Part shown: in pieces, positions 58,901 to 64,000 of the stretch
Layout of the letters: each line of letters begins with the position of its first letter
Position numbering within the stretch: the first letter of the stretch is position 1
Origin: Yamadazyma tenuis
Taxonomy: Eukaryota; Ascomycota; Pichiomycetes; Serinales; Debaryomycetaceae
Length of the DNA: 64,000 nt
Direction: 5' to 3'
Assembly (NCBI RefSeq): GCF_029203305.1
Contig: NC_089462.1
Span: forward strand, 1,860,001 to 1,924,000
Notes under the pieces: generated by a model
The model's database searches: none
What the model was told of the DNA's origin: nothing
What the model saw: the letters and a program-made list of their open reading frames with translations, nothing else
Program-made: the position numbers and the translations under genes

Positions 58901-60032
58901 TTTCAGGCAACGAGGTTTGAGAAATATCAGCTGACCGGGTGATAACTTTCATGGGCTTCATGGGCAATTTTCCATTGGCAGTGAAGTCTATATCCTTGTA
59001 AAGATCCTCGACAGATACATTCAGTTGACCGGTTTGTTGGAAAGAAGACTGAGATGTTTGTCGAGGTTGCGGTAGAGATGGTAGCACCGGGTTAGGCAAG
59101 TTCTTGCGCTTAAGAGACTTGGACTTCATGAGTTGTGCGTCAGGTTGAGGGTAGGACACTTCTTGTGTAGAGGCATTCACTCCAAATGGTTTCTTGACGG
59201 CGGTAAGTGGTAAATCGAATTCTTCGATGGACCACCCATTTAACACCGGATACTTTCCCATATACATACCATAAGACCTTGTCAAGAACTTGACAAACCG
59301 TTCGATTCTGTCAGGTCCCTCTTCGTATTTCCAGTAATAATCCTTGTTGAGACTCAAAATAAGTCCGTCAGCACCAGCTTTGGTGATGGCCTTCAACTCT
59401 TCAAGATCCCAGGTTCTTCCAATTTGATACTGGTTTTTCAGCTCATTGAGTTTCCCTTTCTGCAACAACACCCTTCCTGAGTACTTCGTACACAACACCA
59501 ATATACGTTCTTTGACGGACCCCAATTGGCTATCGGGAACGTTTGCAGGTGGAGGGTTGGCCGAGTATTGAGAATATTCCTTCACCAGGAGATGGGCTTG
59601 GTATGTCGATTCCCGAACGGTCTGGCCGTTATCTTTGATGAACTTGTTGTAGCAATCCTCTTTGATTTTGGTGGAAATGCTACTTCGATTCGATGATAGA
59701 TCGTTATAGGAATTGTGATTTGAGGTGGAACCAGTGGTACTAGGGTAAGAACCATGAGCGGAGTAAGGAGGGCCCGAGGGAGGTGTGACACTAGCTGTTG
59801 CGTAGGGGTGGGAGCCTCGATTGGGGTACGGGGGCCTTCCACCCGAGGGTCTTCGTCCTGATGGTGTTACAAACGTTGAGGCTGGAGTGCCAGCACCCAT
59901 CATATTTGCTGTAAAGTTTGGATTGGGCGACAAAGACGCCGACTGTTTGCGCAGCTGTAAATTGGGATTGGGGGACCTCTGGGTCAGTTGAGGAGGTGGT
60001 GCCCGGTTGGGATTGGGCCGGGGGTAATTCAT
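55923..60032 (-). CDS. SEC3: Exocyst subunit Sec3
   Basis: A 1369-residue protein. A Pro/Asn/Ser-rich N-terminus (about 110 residues) precedes a PH-like domain at about 165-275 (SVKERILVLCTKYSGRVLLQ, YQIGRTWDLEELKAI, FVKFLTRSYGMYMGKYP). This matches the Sec3 PIP2- and Rho-binding domain. A disordered linker is followed by coiled coil from about residue 620, then the helical Sec3 C-terminal region. The exocyst tethers secretory vesicles to the plasma membrane, with Sec3 as a bud-tip landmark. In S. cerevisiae SEC3 is YER008C, next to TMA20; here the same block is rearranged, with YND1 and a palC-like gene between. Confidence 0.94.
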   Translation of the reverse strand: MNYPRPNPNRAPPPQLTQRSPNPNLQLRKQSASLSPNPNFTANMMGAGTPASTFVTPSGRRPSGGRPPYPNRGSHPYATASVTPPSGPPYSAHGSYPSTTGSTSNHNSYNDLSSNRSSISTKIKEDCYNKFIKDNGQTVRESTYQAHLLVKEYSQYSANPPPANVPDSQLGSVKERILVLCTKYSGRVLLQKGKLNELKNQYQIGRTWDLEELKAITKAGADGLILSLNKDYYWKYEEGPDRIERFVKFLTRSYGMYMGKYPVLNGWSIEEFDLPLTAVKKPFGVNASTQEVSYPQPDAQLMKSKSLKRKNLPNPVLPSLPQPRQTSQSSFQQTGQLNVSVEDLYKDIDFTANGKLPMKPMKVITRSADISQTSLPESTGTSREYLNQTSDSHYPQSSMNHPYQSVAPARSETEFTNDSQSFIFGPEDIAEELPKQRTSQRANSSAQSQQLGSRKVSEQFETNAALHMQLEERLRQPNGIFDSSQDYGIEESNFTDEEELGKPINAVILEEESLKDVSQSSNIDSRDMGAIDSSIQEIEDFMDSQLNFGLRNKSISKSIMSLRAPATQNNVIVIDSLEADVLDDRSFLATENDTSNTHDYTEFETETDAEADLNVSKKTGTLQQDRDPEIEEILDELQWEIEDDCNTLIKKLTGELNKLKYNNVKELVNLDFSGDSKKEDLKTSLDEIENINHIFRKMEINFKILAPEISTIENNSQGLQVKSVNKKSLFKDLKSILDKVSMSARDLSAIENFKEFDRINMLQTVESQILNLYNALETIRQDQTRDIDDSDRLDSMNALKQYLSNYGSVSNRFIKHFLDFFKKQFSFRMDQLNSLDRIYPKSLYVELNSLTIYSTFTFFTKEISPGDFNDLKLFVTSRLADFLEKLLKMRIKTIKFSDSHAKFDTANASVSSRLESSELGSLKKSRTLRLASRRDKLIGKLGFSEEDHLPKVSAPSSPKVETPASEANYSNSLVTSTGIEDTKTIVDIVSDAKEISIILTNFIGQVFHYESNIFNLNDFMKFNPLEKRVENLDKAPIEVQNNYTNDLVSVLNSIFGNYNNLFTKKIVPIEYNIPVILLYLESLSNESQKENLDYFVFNFLKKVLDKYRHSWTKFVKGHIDMVNKSSVSSKSGILPCIKNVNQFFHLTESALDHRSRVYGDLDDSDTKTILAQSYKEITEACIHLFVKDDPLLKNTEFDEKERNHRNVSIMQNIFSLSEQLVLFNNERTNKVKSKLDTVFKKVQETYFSKLLNQNIGKIVEFVNNFEALTDNNVKAKKYNKKTVKTILSGYTTKDLGNRAGEIRRKLEKHFISGNNMFEKDLLDRLWSDMEKQFIMYFFRLDNILSRNYSDIEYHISKQEIHSIFRSLNS

Positions 60033-60220
60033 TTAGACTGAATTTGTATGGAGACGTGAAACAAAACAAGAATGTTGATTTCACTCGCAAGTCAAATCGC
60101 AGCTGGCGAGACATACCGAATAGTGATGCAACAGTCTACGCTAAAAATAAGAGACGGTGCGACCGGTAGCTATATTAGAGCGATAAGTGTACTATGGCTA
60201 TATGTGGGAATGTGTTCTGT

Positions 60221-60904
60221 TTATGCCTTCTTCTTGTTCTTGTTCTTCTTGGCCTTGGAACTCGACACTTCCACTCCAGAAGCTCCCAGTGGTGGCTCTA
60301 TAGAATCAATCTTCTTGGCCACCTCTGTCTCGGACTTGTCGGCGTAGTACTCCCACACTTCCGACAAGTCGACCTTTCTTTCGGACATGGAGTACAATCT
60401 TCTTCTCAAAGCTTCATTAAAGCAGATTTCTTGTGCCACTTTAAAGAACAGCTGGGCCCAGTTCTTTTTGAACGATTCACACTGCTGGACGATTTCATTG
60501 ATTTCCAATTCCTGGAGTTTGAGCTGAATGTTAAACTGTTGGAACACGTCGTCTCCAATCAAGCCGTCCTGGTATAAAGTTTTATAGACGGGTTCTGCTT
60601 CTTTCAATCTCAACGACCTTCTTATGGCCTCGACACCTCTTCTCAACAACGCGGCCTTCATGACCTTTTCATGAGGTTTCTGATCCTTGGGCAATTCGGG
60701 ATCCGAATACTGGCTGTTCAAAAATGCATACACATTAGCGGAGTGGTTTTCTTCGAAAATAGGTACCACCTTGGCCAAGTTATTGACTCTTCTACGCCTG
60801 TAGATGACCGAGAATGCAATGAAACATGATAGCAAGATACACAAGTAGATTATGGGCGTGAACACCGAGATATTTATTTGTGATTGTGGGTTTTCTTCGT
60901 CCAT
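60221..60904 (-). CDS. SEC66: Sec66 (Sec71), Sec63-complex subunit for ER translocation
   Basis: A 227-residue protein from the ATG at 60902-60904; the frame extends upstream only from TTG. After a short lumenal N-terminus (MDEENPQSQINISVF) there is a single membrane anchor (IIYLCILLSCFIAFSVIY) followed by RRRR. The cytosolic domain contains HSANVYAFLNSQYSDPELP, MKAALLRRGVEAIRRSLRLK and AEPVYKTLYQDGLIGDD, typical of Sec66. It ends in a Lys-rich tail. Sec66 with Sec62, Sec63 and Sec72 supports post-translational import into the ER. Confidence 0.93.
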   Translation of the reverse strand: MDEENPQSQINISVFTPIIYLCILLSCFIAFSVIYRRRRVNNLAKVVPIFEENHSANVYAFLNSQYSDPELPKDQKPHEKVMKAALLRRGVEAIRRSLRLKEAEPVYKTLYQDGLIGDDVFQQFNIQLKLQELEINEIVQQCESFKKNWAQLFFKVAQEICFNEALRRRLYSMSERKVDLSEVWEYYADKSETEVAKKIDSIEPPLGASGVEVSSSKAKKNKNKKKA

Positions 60905-61103
60905 GGTGTACACGTTAGAGATTTTCAATTTCAAATGCGAACATGATTTGAGTGAGGAAGAATTTGCAATGGTTGATATGTAGTTGATATATATACACGG
61001 TTGACAGGGGGTGTATGAGTGTGGTGTATATGTCAGAACTTCGGTGGGTGTATAGGTCAGGTTGACACCCGTCAGGTTGATTCACAACTCCATTTCAGTG
61101 TCA

Positions 61104-61158
61104 TAGCTTATATTGCTCTGAAGACCACCACAGCTTATATTGCTTTGAAGACCACCAC
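61104..61158. repeat. Two-copy 28-bp tandem repeat downstream of MRP8
   Basis: AGCTTATATTGCTCTGAAGA then CCACCAC at 61104 is repeated at 61132 with one substitution (CTTTG for CTCTG). It ends just before the MRP8 stop codon. Confidence 0.85.
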
Positions 61159-61159
61159 T

Positions 61160-61771
61160 TCAGCTACTCTCCTCATACTTCACCAACCCAAAGTACCGGG
61201 CCAACTCCTTCTTCATCCCCTTCACTTCCTCGTCACTCGCCTTCAACTTCGCCTCCGCCCCACTGTCCAATACCTGGTGAGCCTGAGCAACTGTCTCCAG
61301 CGTCGTATCACTGAGCAACTTGTCCAAGTTTTCGGCACCAGGCGTAATCAACTCGTAGAACTCACACAACTGGATCACGTCACTTTTGTCCAATGCACGG
61401 AAATCTGCCAACGTCTGGGGGAACAAATCGGTGATTTCCCCATCTCTATTAGGAATGATATGGATCAACTGGCTGTCTTTATCCAAGCTCGCATTGAACA
61501 ATCGGCTGATGGATCGGTCCTCTACCAAGTCCAACTGCGACTGTAGTTCACCCACCAACTGCACGATATCTTCGTTTGTCACGTAGTCAGACATGTCAAC
61601 ATTGGCAGCGGGCGTAGACGAGCCCGTATCTTTCATGCTACGCTTGACATTTTTGACCTGCATTTCGATCAACTGCTGCCCCGTCTTGGAGATAAGCACC
61701 GACTGCTTTTCAACGATCCCGCTCAAGGCGTTGATTTTGTCTTGGAGTTCTTTTATGGTTGCCTCAGGCAT
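61160..61771 (-). CDS. MRP8: Mrp8-like protein
   Basis: A 203-residue protein. The N-terminal coiled coil (IKELQDKINALSGIVEKQSV, LISKTGQQLIEMQVKNVK) is followed by DMSDYVTNEDIVQLVGELQS, QLDLVEDRSISR, then EITDLFPQTLADFRAL and QLCEFYEL. This pattern fits S. cerevisiae Mrp8 (YKL142W, 219 residues), originally thought to be mitoribosomal but now considered a cytoplasmic protein of unclear function. No mitochondrial presequence is evident. Divergent from the 155-residue ORF on the right. Confidence 0.75.
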   Translation of the reverse strand: MPEATIKELQDKINALSGIVEKQSVLISKTGQQLIEMQVKNVKRSMKDTGSSTPAANVDMSDYVTNEDIVQLVGELQSQLDLVEDRSISRLFNASLDKDSQLIHIIPNRDGEITDLFPQTLADFRALDKSDVIQLCEFYELITPGAENLDKLLSDTTLETVAQAHQVLDSGAEAKLKASDEEVKGMKKELARYFGLVKYEESS

Positions 61772-61937
61772 GTTTGGGAAACTGCGAAATTCGTGAGGAG
61801 CGAGGATGAACTGAGGGTTCGGCTGCTGTAGAAACTAGGGCGGGCGCAGTGCCAGATTTCGCACCGTGGTGGGGGACATTTGGCCTTGGTTTAGCAACAC
61901 TTTGCAGTCCGCGAGTGGCCTAAATTACGTCATATCT

Positions 61938-61952
61938 AGCAAGCCATATATA
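61938..61952 (+). promoter_or_regulatory. TATA-type element upstream of the 155-aa ORF
   Basis: A CATATATATAG-type sequence lies about 45-60 bp upstream of the ATG at 61997. Confidence 0.45.
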
Positions 61953-61996
61953 TAGATCTGGAACCCACAAACAGTTTTTCACCTACTCCAACTACC

Positions 61997-62464
61997 ATGA
62001 ACAAAATCGAAATCATTACCCAGCCAGAAGCACAGAGCGCTAACAAGGACCCAGCGACCGGCACTGTCGACAAGCTCCAGGACCTTATTCACCAGAACCC
62101 TCAGCCTCACGACAGTTCTCCCGATAGGCCGTTGTCACCCTCAGAGGAATTGAGCCACGAAGCCAGTGACACGTCTCATAAGGACAAGAAGAACTCGGTA
62201 CAGATGCCCAACAAGGCCAAGGGAGAAAAGATTACTGACCATGATGGGTTTGAGATACCCCAGGGAAAAATCCCATTGGACGGGCATTTTTCCACCAGTG
62301 AGATCAAAGCCTTGGTGAATTTGGCCAAGGATGAGGGCTTTTTGAAGGAGTCGGTCGAGGTCCAGGTGGCCGACCACAGTGAGACGGTGGGGGATAAAGT
62401 TGTGATTGTGGAGCGAGCGAATCAGTTGGATGAGGACGAGAACAAGGCCAAGAAGTCTGATTGA
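61997..62464 (+). CDS. Hydrophilic protein of unknown function (155 aa)
   Basis: A 155-residue ORF, highly charged and without hydrophobic segments. The first two thirds are rich in Ser, Pro, Asp and Lys and look disordered. A more ordered part follows (KITDHDGFEIPQGKIPLDGH, FSTSEIKALVNLAKDEGFLK). It ends in an acidic/basic tail. A TATA-like element lies about 45 bp upstream. I do not recognise the family; composition recalls small stress-linked hydrophilic proteins, but no motif proves it. Start is the first ATG. Confidence 0.6.
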   Translation: MNKIEIITQPEAQSANKDPATGTVDKLQDLIHQNPQPHDSSPDRPLSPSEELSHEASDTSHKDKKNSVQMPNKAKGEKITDHDGFEIPQGKIPLDGHFSTSEIKALVNLAKDEGFLKESVEVQVADHSETVGDKVVIVERANQLDEDENKAKKSD

Positions 62465-62517
62465 CTTTATCTGGTGTTTATCCAGATATTTTTTTGGAAA
62501 CTTTGTCTGTCATATGT

Positions 62518-62600
62518 ACTTATACTTATACTCATGAGTAATTATACTCAGTATTATGCTTATGAGTAGTTATGCTCAATATTATACTTAGAAATTACTC
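62518..62600. repeat. Two-copy AT-rich tandem repeat downstream of the 155-aa ORF
   Basis: TACTCATGAGTAATTATACT then CAGTATTAT is followed by GCTTATGAGTAGTTATGCTC then AATATTAT, an imperfect duplication of about 30 bp. Confidence 0.75.
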
Positions 62601-62625
62601 GGTGCGAACATTTGTTTGTAACTCA

Positions 62626-64000
62626 ATGGCCAGGTGCTTTAAAATACCTATCACTTTAGTGGGGATTGTGCTATGGGTGGCACTTGTCTCACTCTATAAT
62701 TACCAGTTGGTGGGCTCCGACACCCCTGGGTGCCGCCCCGTCCGAATGGGGCCCAGCTACGCCCGTATCTTGGGATTCGATCTTCTGTACACCCAGTACG
62801 CATCAAAGTACTCGTTGTATTTGTACCGAGAACAAGGTAAAGACTTGCGGCCCAAGGCCTCCAACAACTACCGCTTGGACGGAACACCGGTACTTTTCAT
62901 CCCTGGGAATGCCGGCAGCTACCGACAGGTACGGTCCATTGCATCCAAAACTTCAAATATAATCGCCGACAAACAATACGACGGCTTCAACTCCAAGCAT
63001 GGCAAACTCGATTTTTTCACCGCCGACTTCAACGAAGACTTCACCGCTTTCCATGGTAGAACCATGTTGGACCAGGCCGAATACCTCAACGAGGCTATTA
63101 AATTCATACTAAGTCTATATTCTCAAGACGAGGTTCCTCCCAAGTCGGTTATAATAATAGGCCATTCTATGGGCGGTATCGTGGCCCGCGTGCTACCGAC
63201 ACTCCCCAACTATCAGGAAGACTCCATAAAGGTGATGATTACTCTCTCATCGCCACACTCCAAGTCTCCGTTGACCTTTGATAGAGATATCATGAAGGTT
63301 TACAGAGCCGTGAATGAGTTTTGGCACGAGGCATACTACGGCAACAGCGAGTTGTCAGATGTCGCCAGTGCTCGTTTACGAGATGTTTCGATCTTGTCCA
63401 TTACAGGGGGCTCGTCGGATATGACTTTGCCCGCAGACTACACCACCATGAAGGGCTTGGTACCCGATTCCAACGGGTTCACGGTATTTTCCACGGGGAT
63501 TCCTGGAGTTTGGACCCCGATTGACCACTTGGCAATCGTTTGGTGTGACCAGCTACGAACGGTGTTGCTGAACGCGTTGTTGGATATCATGGATGTCGGC
63601 AGCAGTGAGAAGGTTGTGGGTTTGGATGAAAGAATGCAGTTGCTCAAGAACCGGTTTCTTGCTGGGTTCGAGAAAGCAGACCTGGACGAGGTTCTTAGTT
63701 CAGTGACCTTGAAGCTCGACAAAGCCAATGTTCACCAACAAGCTTCCAAATCCGTGATCAAGACGTCGGTGTCTGTCTCTAGTGTGTTCAAAATTGGTGC
63801 CAACGAGACGTTTCTGCTCTTGAGCCTTGAAAAACCTTTGGACTCGTGCGTTTACTTGTGCAGTGATAGCATCAGGCCCGAAACCATCCATGATATGACT
63901 GACGAAAGTACCAGTGAATTTGTCTCATTCTCGTGCCATGACTATAGCTCCATGGTAAACATGATACCAAAATCCAACGATGTGGAGTCGATAAAAGATT
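62626..64000 (+). CDS. BST1: GPI inositol-deacylase Bst1 (5' part, runs off window)
   Basis: The frame is open from the ATG at 62626 to the end of the window (458 codons). A membrane anchor lies at about residues 8-25 (ITLVGIVLWVALVSLYNY). Then come ASKYSLYLYREQG, VLFIPGNAGSYRQVRSIAS and FFTADFNEDFTAFHG, followed by the lipase motif VIIIGHSMGGIVAR with the catalytic Ser, and PIDHLAIVWCDQLR with the likely catalytic His. This is PGAP1/Bst1, which removes the acyl chain from GPI inositol in the ER for export and quality control. The C-terminal membrane domain lies beyond the window. Confidence 0.95.
   Translation, partial: MARCFKIPITLVGIVLWVALVSLYNYQLVGSDTPGCRPVRMGPSYARILGFDLLYTQYASKYSLYLYREQGKDLRPKASNNYRLDGTPVLFIPGNAGSYRQVRSIASKTSNIIADKQYDGFNSKHGKLDFFTADFNEDFTAFHGRTMLDQAEYLNEAIKFILSLYSQDEVPPKSVIIIGHSMGGIVARVLPTLPNYQEDSIKVMITLSSPHSKSPLTFDRDIMKVYRAVNEFWHEAYYGNSELSDVASARLRDVSILSITGGSSDMTLPADYTTMKGLVPDSNGFTVFSTGIPGVWTPIDHLAIVWCDQLRTVLLNALLDIMDVGSSEKVVGLDERMQLLKNRFLAGFEKADLDEVLSSVTLKLDKANVHQQASKSVIKTSVSVSSVFKIGANETFLLLSLEKPLDSCVYLCSDSIRPETIHDMTDESTSEFVSFSCHDYSSMVNMIPKSNDVESIKD

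Noticed and set aside
1..64000. Transposons, LTRs, CRISPR arrays or an unknown defence-type gene cluster
   Set aside because: I saw no reverse transcriptase, integrase, transposase, long terminal repeat or spaced palindromic array; the repeats present are short tandem duplications and one gene array.

Overview
This window is nuclear chromosomal DNA of a budding yeast, most likely of the CUG-Ser (CTG) clade, close to Debaryomyces, Meyerozyma or Yamadazyma. Genes are tightly packed on both strands. Nearly every recognisable product has a Saccharomyces cerevisiae counterpart, and the spliceosomal introns use GTATGN donors and CTAAC-type branch sites. The codon CTG is strongly avoided: ALG8 has none in 559 codons despite many leucines. 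The few CTG codons checked sit where a polar residue is expected. A hamartin (TSC1) gene, absent from S. cerevisiae, also fits this clade.

Layout. Positions 1-8855 hold the 3' part of TSC1, then PMT4, PPX1, IPA1 and a TB2/DP1/HVA22 membrane protein. A 1.2-kb stretch full of short tandem repeats follows. Positions 10064-18970 hold CSM3, a spliced GAF-domain gene, RPN10, a small NBL1/borealin gene, MET5 with a Cbf1-type site, a spliced tRNA-Tyr and PMP3. Positions 19632-31991 hold PIB2, a HOL1-like transporter, spliced PAL1, MRP1, DBP5, ALG8 and a pyruvate-decarboxylase-type gene. Positions 32141-35936 hold a Zn2Cys6 regulator and an AVT3/AVT4-type vacuolar transporter. Positions 36000-43460 form the accessory part: three tandem short-chain dehydrogenase copies (one frameshifted and mosaic), long gene-poor spacers, a small Reg1/Reg2-like phosphatase regulator and a minisatellite. 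From 43465 to the end lie a 61-residue ORF, MPH1, TMA20, PAC2, NUG1, a secreted protein, YND1, a palC-like Bro1 protein, SEC3, SEC66, MRP8, an unknown hydrophilic protein and the 5' part of BST1.

How the genes relate. Most are unrelated housekeeping genes, but gene order is informative. The first 18 kb interleaves genes that lie on two sister regions in S. cerevisiae (YJR137-143 and YHR199-201), as expected of an unduplicated order. The TMA20-PAC2-NUG1-YND1-SEC3 group corresponds to YER005-YER008, with two extra genes inserted. PAL1-MRP1 matches YDR348C-YDR347W. TSC1 and PIB2, two TORC1 regulators of opposite sign, lie about 17 kb apart. I found no transposon, CRISPR array or unknown multi-gene system. 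The most unusual features are the mosaic SDR array, the two introns and the tandem repeats in and around MPH1 and upstream of CSM3.
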